Shown here piece after piece: positions 35,762 through 44,566 of a stretch of DNA of 64,000 nt. The notes beneath the pieces were generated by a model that saw only the letters and a program-made list of their open reading frames with translations, was not told the DNA's origin and ran no database searches. A program made the translations under genes and the position numbers. This DNA is from an uncultured Flavobacteriales bacterium (GTDB lineage Bacteria; Bacteroidota; Bacteroidia; Flavobacteriales_D; Parvicellaceae). The stretch is from NCBI GenBank assembly GCA_913030835.1, contig CAJWDP010000003.1, forward strand, positions 1 to 64,000. Reading direction: 5' to 3'. Position 1 is the stretch's first letter; each line of letters begins with the position of its first letter.

Positions 35762-37387
35762 ATGCCAAAAGGAGTTTACATTGTTCCATTTCCTGAAAAT
35801 GAACCCGTCACACCATATGAGAATGGTTCCGTCGAAAGAGATCGACTAATCGCTAAATACAAAGAATTGTATGCACAGGAAATAGATGTTCCCATGCACA
35901 TTGGAGGTAAGGAGATACGAACCGATGACAAAGTAAAAATAGCCCCTCCTCACGAACACGCACATTCCATAGGCCAGTATAACAATGGAGATACTTCGCA
36001 TGTAGAAATGGCCATTGACGCTGCGCTTTCCGCAAAGGAGAAGTGGGCGGCATTGCCTTGGGAGCATAGAGCCAGTATTTTCTTGAGAGCAGCGGACCTT
36101 TTGGCCGGACCATTTAGAGATAAAATGAATGCCGCCACCATGCTGGCGCAATCCAAGAATGTATTTCAGGCAGAAATTGATGCGGCATGTGAAATGATCG
36201 ATTTTTTTAAGTTCAATGTGGCCTACATGCAACAGATCTATGAAGACCAACCGGGTTCCAACCCAGGTGTGTGGAATCGACTGGAATATAGACCTTTGGA
36301 AGGATTTGTTTTTTGCATTACACCTTTCAATTTCACTTCAATTTGTGCCAATTTACCTGCTGCAGCAGCAATGATGGGAAATGTCTGTGTGTGGAAACCT
36401 GCAGGATCACAAGTGTATTCAGCGCAAGTTATTATGGAACTATTCAAAGCGGCAGGACTTCCGGATGGAGTAATTAATATGATTACTGTGAGCGGACCGG
36501 ATGCTGGAGACGTTGTTTTCAATCATAAAGATTTTGCAGGTCTTCATTTTACTGGATCAACAGGAGTTTTTAGAACACTTTGGCAAACCATTGGTGCTAA
36601 TATTGCATCGTATCGTTCCTACCCTAGAATAGTAGGTGAAACGGGCGGAAAGGATTTCATCGTAGTGCACCAGTCGGCAAATCCAGCGGAAGTGGCAACC
36701 GCCATGACCAGAGGGGCATTCGAATATCAAGGACAAAAGTGTTCCGCGGCATCCAGAGCGTATATTCCCAGAAGTATCTGGGAAGCAACCAAGGCCATAG
36801 TATTGGATCAGGTGAATTCCATTAAAATGGGTTCTCCGGAAGACACCTCAAATTTTGTGAATGCGGTAATTGATGAAAAAGCGTTCGATAAAATTTCGGG
36901 TTATATTGACTATATCAAGCAGCAAGATGATGCTGAGATTATTGCAGGCGGAGGTTACGACAAGAGTTTAGGGTATTTCATTGAACCCACCATTGTGGTG
37001 ACAACAGACCCAAAATTCAAAACCATGTGCGAAGAAATATTTGGACCGGTTCTTACCGTTTATGTTTATGAGGATGCAGATTGGGAAGAAACTCTGGAGC
37101 TCGTTGATGCTACATCGGATTACGCGCTTACCGGAGCCGTTATGGCAACAGATCGATACGCCATTGACTTTGCAACGAAAAAGCTACAAAACGCGGCTGG
37201 AAATTTTTACATCAATGACAAACCTACAGGAGCCGTAGTAGGACAACAACCTTTCGGCGGTGGAAGGGGTTCAGGAACCAATGATAAAGCAGGTGCATAC
37301 CTAAACTTGCTTCGATGGGTTTCTCCGAGAACGATCAAAGAAACTTTTGTGACTCCAACGGATTATAGATATCCGTTTTTAGGATAA
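35762..37387 (+). CDS. pruA: L-glutamate gamma-semialdehyde dehydrogenase
   Basis: The second step of proline catabolism: it oxidises glutamate semialdehyde (from pyrroline-5-carboxylate) to glutamate with NAD+. At 541 residues it matches the single-domain, PutA-independent form. Evidence includes PLEGFVFCITPFNFTSI, the cofactor-binding HFTGSTGVFRTLW, the glutamate of GETGGKDFIVVH and the catalytic cysteine in YQGQKCSAASRAY. QQPFGGGRGSGTNDKAGA near the end is diagnostic for P5C dehydrogenase. A proline dehydrogenase gene is not in the window. Confidence 0.95.
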   Translation: MPKGVYIVPFPENEPVTPYENGSVERDRLIAKYKELYAQEIDVPMHIGGKEIRTDDKVKIAPPHEHAHSIGQYNNGDTSHVEMAIDAALSAKEKWAALPWEHRASIFLRAADLLAGPFRDKMNAATMLAQSKNVFQAEIDAACEMIDFFKFNVAYMQQIYEDQPGSNPGVWNRLEYRPLEGFVFCITPFNFTSICANLPAAAAMMGNVCVWKPAGSQVYSAQVIMELFKAAGLPDGVINMITVSGPDAGDVVFNHKDFAGLHFTGSTGVFRTLWQTIGANIASYRSYPRIVGETGGKDFIVVHQSANPAEVATAMTRGAFEYQGQKCSAASRAYIPRSIWEATKAIVLDQVNSIKMGSPEDTSNFVNAVIDEKAFDKISGYIDYIKQQDDAEIIAGGGYDKSLGYFIEPTIVVTTDPKFKTMCEEIFGPVLTVYVYEDADWEETLELVDATSDYALTGAVMATDRYAIDFATKKLQNAAGNFYINDKPTGAVVGQQPFGGGRGSGTNDKAGAYLNLLRWVSPRTIKETFVTPTDYRYPFLG

Positions 37388-37419
37388 TGCAAAGATTCGT
37401 TTAGGTATTTCCTGAAACT

Positions 37420-37437
37420 AAATTCCATTTGGAATTT
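37420..37437. other. Short palindrome between pruA and the DCC gene
   Basis: AAATTCCATTTGGAATTT is a perfect 18-base palindrome, able to form a 7-bp hairpin with a 4-base loop. It lies 32 bases after the pruA stop and lacks a following T-run, so it is a poor intrinsic terminator. It could be an operator or a weak RNA processing or stop site. Confidence 0.3.
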
Positions 37438-37456
37438 ATTGCCGATATTCAACTTT

Positions 37457-37861
37457 ATGGAGCAAGTTGACCCCATAATTCTTTTTGACGGTGTCTGCAA
37501 TTTATGCAATACTTCGATTCATAAAATCATTAAGAATGAACGAAAGCCAATGTACAAATTCGCGTCTCTGCAATCCAAAATTGGTCAGAAGATATTAACT
37601 GATTTCGGCAAAGACACTGAAAACCTGGATTCCATCGTTTTGATCCAAAATGGAAGGTTGCATCAAAAATCTCGGGCTATTCTCAGGATATGTAAAAAGC
37701 TGAAATGGCCCTATCCATTGGTATTGGTATTCTGGCCCATACCTTTCTTTATTCGCGATTGGGTTTACAATTGGGTTGCACGCAATAGATACAATTGGTA
37801 TGGAAAAAAAGAAGAATGCTGGATACCTACTCCTGATCTCCAAAAACGATTTTTGGATTGA
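37457..37861 (+). CDS. DCC family thiol-disulfide oxidoreductase-like protein (DUF393)
   Basis: A 134-residue DUF393 protein defined by the N-terminal DGVCNLCN motif (D-x-x-C-x-x-C, about residues 11-16), a thioredoxin-like cysteine pair. FASLQSKIGQKIL and the RAILRICKKLKWPYPLV block follow. A hydrophobic stretch near 88-103 (LVLVFWPIPFFIRDWV) may contact the membrane. Partners of the family are unknown. The ATG at 37457 is preferred to a TTG at 37439. It follows pruA by 69 bases. Confidence 0.82.
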   Translation: MEQVDPIILFDGVCNLCNTSIHKIIKNERKPMYKFASLQSKIGQKILTDFGKDTENLDSIVLIQNGRLHQKSRAILRICKKLKWPYPLVLVFWPIPFFIRDWVYNWVARNRYNWYGKKEECWIPTPDLQKRFLD

Positions 37862-37877
37862 CCTGTACCACAAATAA

Positions 37878-38573
37878 TTACCTAAAGAAATACAAAACTT
37901 ATTAAATGAGTACTTTGTACTCTACCGACCGAAGGATATTGTTAGTGGAGATTTTTATTGGTTTGCTGAAGTTGAAGGTCAACAAATATTCGTTTGTGCT
38001 GATTGCACTTGGCACGATGTTCCAGGTGCTTTAGTGAGCATGATCGGTTCAGACAAATTGAATCGTAAGGTGTTAGAAGAAGGATATACCTGTCCATCGG
38101 AAATACTCAGTGAATTAAACATCGGTATCAAACAGTCATTAAAACAAAGCAATGATGAAAGTTTCACGAGAGATGGTATGGATACCGACATCATCAAATT
38201 AAATGGCCTTGAACTTTCCTATTCAGGTGCGAACCGACCTCTTTGGTTTGTACGTGATGGAATCCTTAATGAAATAAAACCGACAAAGGCGGCGATTGCA
38301 GGATTAACGCCTAATGAGCAGAAGTATGAGCTGCATGAACTTGATTTAGTTAGTGGTGACACCATCTATCTTACTACTGATGGATATCCCGATCAATTTG
38401 GAGGTGATAACGGTAAAAAACTAAAAACCAAACAGTTAAAGCGTATACTTATAGACATTCAATCGTTAAAGATAAGTGAACAAAAAGAGGTCTTGAACCA
38501 AAAATTCATGGATTGGATGGGCAACCTAGAGCAACTGGATGACGTCTGTATCGTTGGTATACGAATACAATAA
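37878..38573 (+). pseudogene. N-terminally truncated SpoIIE/PP2C-type phosphatase remnant
   Basis: The frame is open from just after a TAA at 37875 to the TAA at 38571-38573, but there is no ATG before 38034, by which point the conserved first motif has passed. The translated region includes YFVLYRPKDIVSGDFYW, DGMDTDI, SYSGANRPLWFVRDG and YLTTDGYPDQFGG, all typical of the SpoIIE domain that ends Bacteroidota sensor-phosphatases. The DCTGHGVPGA core reads DCTWHDVPGA, two substitutions at normally invariant glycines. No sensor or TPR region precedes it. The best reading is a decayed 3' fragment; a short translated product from 38034 would lack the metal site. Confidence 0.75.
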
Positions 38574-38594
38574 GACCATAAAAATTAACTCTTG

Positions 38595-38624
38595 TGTAAC
38601 AATATCATGTTTTGATTTGTTACA
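38595..38624. promoter_or_regulatory. Inverted repeat upstream of the 39-residue peptide gene
   Basis: TGTAACA (38595-38601) and TGTTACA (38618-38624) form a perfect 7-bp inverted repeat with a 16-base centre. It lies 40 bases before the small gene at 38665. A TACATTTA overlapping its right arm is a near match to the -7 consensus, so the repeat could be an operator over a promoter. Confidence 0.35.
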
Positions 38625-38664
38625 TTTACAGAAGCCTACTTATTTAATAACCACTACTACAGCT

Positions 38665-38784
38665 ATGAACAATGACGCCAATACCAGAGAAGGATCAAAA
38701 CAGAACTTCCTGATTCGTATTCTGATTATGTCTGCATTTCTTGCCCTAACCGTCGGTGTTATGGGAATGACAATGTTAGACTGA
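38665..38784 (+). CDS. Small single-pass membrane protein (39 aa)
   Basis: The ATG at 38665 begins MNNDANTREGSKQNFLIRIL, followed by a hydrophobic helix of about 20 residues ending GVMGMTMLD. The polar N-terminus with Lys and Arg just before the helix is a sensible topology signal. It is too short for family assignment. Support is a good start, a coherent membrane segment and an inverted repeat upstream. Its end overlaps the opposite-strand TetR gene by 9 bases. Confidence 0.5.
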   Translation: MNNDANTREGSKQNFLIRILIMSAFLALTVGVMGMTMLD

Positions 38785-39411
38785 TCGACCCATTTTGCTC
38801 AATTCGTAAGACGGATCGATGATTCCGGTAAACTTCATGTTGAAGTGATGATTGAATGCGTCTAGCACTTCTATATTGTGTTCTTGCATTACGCGATTGA
38901 TACCTAGCATTTGAAAAAATTGCTGATCGTCTAAACTCAAGAGTATCGGATTTGAACCAACCTTAAAAACACCAATGTCTTTACCGACGATGTAATAGTC
39001 TCGCAAATTACGATAGGTTTTTCGATTAAACCTTAAAACGATTTCCCAAAGTTTAGGATAGTCTTGCTTGATTTCTTTCATCAATTGACTGGAGATATCA
39101 TACAATTGAACACAGTAAAATAAAATTGCTTTTCTGTATCTTTCGGTATACGGTAATGTTAAATTTTCCAGAACCGTTTCGTATTCGGAAATTACTCCTA
39201 GCTTATAGTTCAATGCTGCTTCCAGCAATTCATACTTGGATCCGTAATGATTGTAAATCGTTGTTTTACTCATGGAAAGATCTGAAGCCATTTTCGACAT
39301 ACTGAAATTGGATATCCCATTTTTCTGAAAATAAACCATTGCCTTTATTGCTAGTCGATGCTTGATCTCAGCATTGCTATAACGGGTTTTATTTTTTGTT
39401 TTTCGACCCAT
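38776..39411 (-). CDS. TetR/AcrR family transcriptional regulator
   Basis: A 211-residue repressor-type regulator. The N-terminal helix-turn-helix is clear (ISNFSMSKMASDLSMSKTTIYNHYGSKYELLEAAL, split here as residues about 36-70). The rest is a divergent ligand-binding domain. I use the ATG at 39411 (MGRKTKNKTRY), which resembles the MGRKS start of the second TetR at 44567; an ATG at 39447 adds 12 residues. It is the last gene of the minus-strand aldehyde dehydrogenase/GMC oxidase/thioesterase cassette and overlaps the thioesterase gene. It therefore likely controls that cassette in response to an acyl or alcohol ligand. Confidence 0.85.
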   Translation of the reverse strand: MGRKTKNKTRYSNAEIKHRLAIKAMVYFQKNGISNFSMSKMASDLSMSKTTIYNHYGSKYELLEAALNYKLGVISEYETVLENLTLPYTERYRKAILFYCVQLYDISSQLMKEIKQDYPKLWEIVLRFNRKTYRNLRDYYIVGKDIGVFKVGSNPILLSLDDQQFFQMLGINRVMQEHNIEVLDAFNHHFNMKFTGIIDPSYELSKMGRSV

Positions 39412-39823
39412 TATTAGTGAATTGAAATTTTCCAGATAGAACGTCAAATAACTTTCCTTTTATCGGTAAAACCTGCTTCGTATTCAAATCCAACATCACA
39501 AACGTAACATCCGCTGCTGCAGAAAGCTTTCCCGAAGAGGAGATTGTCGCCTCCTGTCGCAAAGTTGCACTACGTTCACCAATCTTAACTAATTTGGTTT
39601 CAATAATCAGCTCATTTCCTAATAGAGCTGGATACTTATAATCAACGTTAATGTTCACTACAACAAAACCCCAACCATTATCCACAAATAATGAAGGCGG
39701 ATAATGCTCATAATGTGACCATCTGGCCTCTTCAAACAACTCAAGAAATCGAGCATTGTTTACATGTTGATAGACATCAAGGTGATAACCACGAATCTTT
39801 ATTTTAGTGATACTTTTATCCAT
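39389..39823 (-). CDS. Acyl-CoA thioesterase, 4HBT hot-dog family
   Basis: A 144-residue hot-dog thioesterase of the YbgC/4HBT type. The catalytic region is HLDVYQHVNNARFLELFEEAR, with the characteristic D-x-x-x-H-x-N. It hydrolyses acyl-CoA (or acyl-ACP) thioesters; chain-length preference cannot be read. It overlaps the GMC oxidase stop by 8 bases and the TetR gene by 23, so it is firmly within the cassette. There it could release fatty acids or act on activated products of the aldehyde dehydrogenase step. Confidence 0.87.
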   Translation of the reverse strand: MDKSITKIKIRGYHLDVYQHVNNARFLELFEEARWSHYEHYPPSLFVDNGWGFVVVNINVDYKYPALLGNELIIETKLVKIGERSATLRQEATISSSGKLSAAADVTFVMLDLNTKQVLPIKGKLFDVLSGKFQFTNNGSKNKK

Positions 39824-41798
39824 TCAGTATGTTTTTAATTGTGTAATGGCTCAGCGTCATTATGGATATCATTGGATTGATTCCCGGACAGCTTGGAAGC
39901 GCACTTCCGTCAGCAACAAACAAATTAGAACAACCCACGAATGATCCATCTGGTCTTACCGGATGAGTATTACTGTTGCCCCCCATTCTGCACGAAGACA
40001 TTTGATGTGCAGAGTACAATGCATAATCATTTACGCGCCATTTCCAAGATGTCATTTGCGAATAAATCCTTTTTCGTTCGTCCAAAGACATTGAACGATT
40101 TACTGTTTTTCTTGTTCTATGTGGAAATATAACTTCCTGAGCTCCTGCAGCAATATGGATTTCTGCCGCTTCCTGCATACCGAGCAACGAATGGTTCAGG
40201 TCGTATGAATGCATCTTGTATTTTATTCGTGCGCATGAATTTTTGTCCAACGATACTTTACCTCCGTAACGATCTCTGGTCAAAGCAATAAATGCTGCGC
40301 ACCTTGGTGCAATCGTGAAGTCATTTTTGTGTTGCTCCCGTGAAACCCAAGGCAAGGTCATTCCAATAACCCCAGGATGAACAGGAGCTGTTTCCAACCA
40401 ATATCCATAATTTCCATCCAATCGTAATTTATCGGTAACCACTGTAGACATCATCGGACCGTGCCATGGCTCAATTTTTTCATTGTAGCTGGCCGCGACT
40501 CCAACAGTCGGATGAAAAAACAGGTTTTTACCCAGCTCTTTGTGGTCTAAACCGCTCCTCATCAATAGAGCAGGCGTATGAATTGCACCACAAGCGACAA
40601 TAACGTTCTCTGCCTTTATGCTCAATTTGATTCGTTTTCCATCAATGGTCTGAATACTTTCAGCACCAGTTGCCTTACCTGATTTTACCCGAATTGTTAG
40701 CGCTTCCGTATTACAATAAATTCTTGCACCCAGATCTGATGCCTTTTGAATCGTTGTTCGCATCGTACTTTGTTTACATCCTCCAATGCATCCAAAGCCA
40801 CAATACCCGCAACTTTTCAACCCTTGGGCGTTGCATCCACTGACATTTCTATAAATTACTTTTGGGTTTAATCCGAGTTTTTTGGCGCCGTCCCACAATT
40901 TTTGATTCTGAGGATTGTGATTGGAATGATCTCCATTCACATGAAATATACGGCTCACCTCTTGAGCACTTTCTTTGTACTCAACAGACTCAACATGAGC
41001 CAAATCAGCCTCTTGTCTCCATTCATTCAAAATGTGGTCAGGAGTTGGAAAAGAAGCATTCCAATTCACAGTAGTACCACCCCCGAGGCAGCTTCCAGCA
41101 AATACCGTCACCCCACCATTGGAAGATGTCATTGCCCCTCCTCGATCGTAAAGTTTGCTGATCATGTCCCATTCCTGTTCATTAAACTTGTTCTCATTGA
41201 GGAAATTCCCTTTCTCCAGCAAAACTACATCCTTACCAGCTTCTGAGAGCATACCAGCCGCCAGTCCACCTCCAGCTCCTGAACCGATGATCAAATATTC
41301 GCATGTAATTTCCTGATCCGATTGAGCATTAATCGTATTGATTTTGGTCGGTTGATTTGAGACCTTTGAGATCGGTCCGATATATCCAATTTTTTTGTGG
41401 ATGGATGGTATTTCTTCTGGGCTGGCCGAATAGGTCATGAAGGTTGAAAGCTTACGAAAAACATTGAATGCCTTTCGCAGTGCACCTATCTGACTTCTGG
41501 ACCACCTGAAAAACAACCGCTCTTTTTGTTCTCTCGATAGCCGATCAAATGGTTTTAACGGCCCTCCATACAGCAAACCACAATAAGACGAAGACAGAAT
41601 TTTTAAGACCTTTTTTAAATCACTTATTTCTTTTTCGGGCAATTTGGCTGCCATCTCTTCAATTTTAGATGACAAATCCAGACCGGATGATTTAAAATCC
41701 CAATAATCGACATCATCATCCTGACGCGCAGTGGATCCCACAAACGTGTCACATATTTGTTCTAATGTAATATGTTCTCTATCGGTGAAATAATTCAC
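39816..41798 (-). CDS. GMC oxidoreductase resembling long-chain fatty alcohol oxidase
   Basis: A 660-residue FAD-dependent GMC-family enzyme. The first 150 residues form a helical domain (YFTDREHITLEQICDTFVG to RSQIGALRKAFNVFRKL) like that of eukaryotic fatty alcohol oxidases. The FAD dinucleotide motif GSGAGGGLAAGMLSEAGKDV is near 173-192. GGTTVNWNASF, GCGAIH-like VACGAIHTPALLMRSGL and the C-terminal His/Asn region (SSCRMGGNSNTHPV ... PGINPM) are GMC features. A cysteine-rich CGYCGFGCIGGCK lies mid-protein. It is coupled (4-base overlap) to the aldehyde dehydrogenase. A role in oxidising long-chain alcohols is inferred from architecture and partner. Confidence 0.83.
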   Translation of the reverse strand: MNYFTDREHITLEQICDTFVGSTARQDDDVDYWDFKSSGLDLSSKIEEMAAKLPEKEISDLKKVLKILSSSYCGLLYGGPLKPFDRLSREQKERLFFRWSRSQIGALRKAFNVFRKLSTFMTYSASPEEIPSIHKKIGYIGPISKVSNQPTKINTINAQSDQEITCEYLIIGSGAGGGLAAGMLSEAGKDVVLLEKGNFLNENKFNEQEWDMISKLYDRGGAMTSSNGGVTVFAGSCLGGGTTVNWNASFPTPDHILNEWRQEADLAHVESVEYKESAQEVSRIFHVNGDHSNHNPQNQKLWDGAKKLGLNPKVIYRNVSGCNAQGLKSCGYCGFGCIGGCKQSTMRTTIQKASDLGARIYCNTEALTIRVKSGKATGAESIQTIDGKRIKLSIKAENVIVACGAIHTPALLMRSGLDHKELGKNLFFHPTVGVAASYNEKIEPWHGPMMSTVVTDKLRLDGNYGYWLETAPVHPGVIGMTLPWVSREQHKNDFTIAPRCAAFIALTRDRYGGKVSLDKNSCARIKYKMHSYDLNHSLLGMQEAAEIHIAAGAQEVIFPHRTRKTVNRSMSLDERKRIYSQMTSWKWRVNDYALYSAHQMSSCRMGGNSNTHPVRPDGSFVGCSNLFVADGSALPSCPGINPMISIMTLSHYTIKNILNG

Positions 41799-43204
41799 AG
41801 CCTCCAGGTCAGAAAATTGATTATTCTTTGCTTTAATCCATTGTAGGGAGGGTAAATCATTTTGGCAGTCGTAAACCCTATTCTTTGCTTCAATACAGAC
41901 CTTTCATTGGAAAACTCACGAAATCCGAAATGACCATGCGCTTTGCCTATGCCGGAATGATTGTGTCCACCAAACGGCAGTTCAGGATGGATAAACTGTA
42001 TGGTAGTTTCATTGATACAGCTTGTTCCTGCAGATGTGTGTTCCAAAATGGTTGAGATGTTTCTATTCGATCTGGAAAATATATACAATGCCAATGGAAT
42101 TTCCACAGAGTTGATGGTATCAAATACTTCAGACCAATTCTCGTATTTCATGATCGGTAAAACCGGACCAAATATTTCCTCTTTAAAAACCGCGGAATCC
42201 TGAGTTACATTGGTTAAAATCGTAGGATAAATGAAATTTTTTTCATCATTAAATTCTCCTCCAAATAAAACTTCGGCACCTTCCGAAACAGCAGATTCTA
42301 CAAGCGACTTGATTCGATTAAAATGACGATTGTTCACAATCTGAGCAATTTTTCGATCCCCATCTTCACCCGGTTTTACACCATAATATTTTTCATATGC
42401 CTTTTTCAGCTCAATTAGCAGGTCATCGTATTTCGAAACATGGACGAACAAATAATTGGGGGAAACACAGGATTGACCGGCATTAAAACACTTTCCCCAA
42501 ATCAACTTTTCCGCAGCATCCTTAACATGGGCCGTGCTATCAACAATTGCGGGATTTCTTCCACCCAGCTCCAAGGTTACCGAGGATAGATTTTTAGCTG
42601 CGGCTTCCATTACCATTGAGCCAACTGACGGACTTCCCGTAAAAAATATGTGATTCCAGGGTTGCTTCAGCAATTCGGCTCCTACTTCTGCATCACCTGT
42701 AACAACGGCCACTTCTTTCTCATCAAATAACTCTTTCACCATTTGAACAATGAGCTTTTCCGTATTTGGAGTCAGCTCAGAGGGTTTGATCGTGACTACA
42801 TTCCCCGCTGCAAGAGCTGTAATCATAGGTCCAATACATAAATTAAACGGAAAATTCCATGGAGCAATGATCAAAACAACTCCTTTTGGTTCGGTAATAA
42901 CCCGGGCATTGACACCCAGCAAGTAAACCGGTGAGCTAACTCTCTTAGGGCTAGACCAGCTTCTTAAGTTGACCAGTGCTTCATTGATCTCACTTAACAC
43001 CGGTTTAATTTCACCAAACTTTATTTCTTCAGTTGACTTGTTGAAGTCAGCGGCTATCGATGAGATGATCAGGCTTTCGTTACGCCTCATCCATGTTTTA
43101 ATTGCACGTAGCTTATTTCGCCTATCGGCAATCTTTTCATGTTTTACGGACGAAAGAAAGTGATTCTTCTGTTTTTGAAACAAGTCAGTAAACTGGTTTG
43201 ACAT
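41795..43204 (-). CDS. Aldehyde dehydrogenase, class 3 / fatty aldehyde type
   Basis: A 469-residue NAD(P)+-dependent aldehyde dehydrogenase. Length and sequence (VLIIAPWNFPFNLCIGPMI, FTGSPSVGSMVMEAAAK, LELGGRNPAIVD, catalytic cysteine in FNAGQSCVSPNY) fit the ALDH3 group, whose members oxidise fatty and aromatic aldehydes. The C-terminus (about 445-469) carries KMIYPPYNGLKQRIINFL, a hydrophobic/basic tail as seen in membrane-associated fatty aldehyde dehydrogenases. It is the first gene of the cassette; the GMC oxidase would supply its aldehyde. Confidence 0.9.
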   Translation of the reverse strand: MSNQFTDLFQKQKNHFLSSVKHEKIADRRNKLRAIKTWMRRNESLIISSIAADFNKSTEEIKFGEIKPVLSEINEALVNLRSWSSPKRVSSPVYLLGVNARVITEPKGVVLIIAPWNFPFNLCIGPMITALAAGNVVTIKPSELTPNTEKLIVQMVKELFDEKEVAVVTGDAEVGAELLKQPWNHIFFTGSPSVGSMVMEAAAKNLSSVTLELGGRNPAIVDSTAHVKDAAEKLIWGKCFNAGQSCVSPNYLFVHVSKYDDLLIELKKAYEKYYGVKPGEDGDRKIAQIVNNRHFNRIKSLVESAVSEGAEVLFGGEFNDEKNFIYPTILTNVTQDSAVFKEEIFGPVLPIMKYENWSEVFDTINSVEIPLALYIFSRSNRNISTILEHTSAGTSCINETTIQFIHPELPFGGHNHSGIGKAHGHFGFREFSNERSVLKQRIGFTTAKMIYPPYNGLKQRIINFLTWRL

Positions 43205-43248
43205 AATCTGAAAAATTACTCCATTAAAAAACGATCATAAATTACCCA

Positions 43249-43839
43249 CTAATACGCCTTTCTAAGTGCGTACTTTATGCGCAGCTCCGTGCTATCCCCT
43301 ACACTGTTGTAACCTACAACAGTAACAAAACCGTCTGATGCTTTTTCAATTGGATTAAACTGGCCTGCGCAAATCAGATCATTTCCTCCTATTAGATCAT
43401 GATCAAAGAGATTCCAGCTATAGGAAGTGTTCCACAATTGATACTCAATCGGAGCTGGAAATACTGCCGTATCCGTGTGAGCAAACTGTGGTGTTCCTAA
43501 GCCAATAGATTCACTATCAAAAAACCAATTGCTTGCTGTATCCTGCTTAATTCTAAGAATCAGATCCGCATCAGTATCAATCAGGCCAATATCCCAGTCC
43601 GTCCCCGTTCCTGCAGCATTATCGAACTCGGGATGATACGTAATTTGGTATTCGGTGATGAAACCATACAAACAGCTACCATCATCGTAATCTACTGATC
43701 CTGATCCATTTATAGGTGAATTGACATCACTGCATCCACCCGTGCGCAACGGATCCTCTTCTTTTCTACAGGAATCAAACATCAAAAGCAAAGCTGCTAA
43801 AATCACTGTAATACAAATATTTATCGGTTTCATACGCAC
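43249..43839 (-). CDS. Lipoprotein with a C2-like beta domain
   Basis: A 196-residue lipoprotein with signal ending AALLLMFDSC (acylated cysteine at about 24). A short calcium-binding-like DYDDGSCLYG segment (about 50-60) resembles the DDGSC repeats of secreted flavobacterial proteins. The following domain has the order of a C2 domain: WDIGLIDTDADLILRIKQD, a WN-x-x-YSWNLFDHDLIGGNDLI core, and a final strand. This suggests, but does not prove, Ca2+-dependent binding. It lies 3 bases downstream of the barrel gene at 43843, with which it is probably co-expressed. Confidence 0.6.
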   Translation of the reverse strand: MRMKPINICITVILAALLLMFDSCRKEEDPLRTGGCSDVNSPINGSGSVDYDDGSCLYGFITEYQITYHPEFDNAAGTGTDWDIGLIDTDADLILRIKQDTASNWFFDSESIGLGTPQFAHTDTAVFPAPIEYQLWNTSYSWNLFDHDLIGGNDLICAGQFNPIEKASDGFVTVVGYNSVGDSTELRIKYALRKAY

Positions 43840-43842
43840 GAA

Positions 43843-44472
43843 TTAAAATCCATAACCAATTGAAAATCCACCCCAAGGATCAAGTGTTAAGACACTATAC
43901 TGAGAGTGAGCATTAGGATTGTCCGCTAACACTCTTCTTGACAAGTGACCATTAAAAAATATACGGTAATAAAATTTACCCCCTTCTTTTTGCATGCGAT
44001 AACCCAAGCTGAAATTGGTCCAAAGTTCATTTTTCCGAATCAGTCTGGGCGGTAACGGCTGTACCATTATATTAGAGGCCGTCGTTTCCAAAGCATACAC
44101 TTTATGAGAATAAAAAGTTGCTCCCAATCCAAGTTCAAGGTGATGCGCTCCAGCCAGCGTGTACCATGCATTAACACCAAAAGGAACAAGTAGCTCCATA
44201 CCCTTTTTGTCTTCCGCGTCAATAATCCACTGCTCATTCATCAAACCTAAACCCAGCCGACCTGACAGATGAACGGGAGATTCTAGCACTATCCGCTCAT
44301 AATTGATCGAATATATACCGGCATTTCCCCCCAGCTCCAAATAAATTCCATTTGCATTCATTTTCTCTTGGGGTGGATCCGTTTTCTCAAGTGAACTCGA
44401 TTCCTGAGCAAAATCTCGACTGACTACCGAAACCAACAACAATACGATTAGGATCGCTCTTTTTTCAAACAT
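43843..44472 (-). CDS. Outer-membrane beta-barrel protein
   Basis: A 209-residue protein with a signal peptide (about 1-22, ending RDFAQ). Its amphipathic strands include GIYLELGGNAGIYSINYERIV, LSGRLGLGL, HLELGLGATFYS and LWTNFSLGYRMQ. The last residues, WGGFSIGYGF, end in phenylalanine, the barrel-insertion signal. It resembles small generic porin-like proteins and no specific family can be named. The lipoprotein gene follows after 3 bases; a TetR gene is divergent, 94 bases away. Confidence 0.65.
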   Translation of the reverse strand: MFEKRAILIVLLLVSVVSRDFAQESSSLEKTDPPQEKMNANGIYLELGGNAGIYSINYERIVLESPVHLSGRLGLGLMNEQWIIDAEDKKGMELLVPFGVNAWYTLAGAHHLELGLGATFYSHKVYALETTASNIMVQPLPPRLIRKNELWTNFSLGYRMQKEGGKFYYRIFFNGHLSRRVLADNPNAHSQYSVLTLDPWGGFSIGYGF

Positions 44473-44566
44473 GCCTATTTTTTGGTAAACTTGAACCTTT
44501 CGTTCTTCATTGGTTTAAAAGTAAAATAAATTTTCGATTTTACTTTCTGCTAAGAAATAGTTCATT

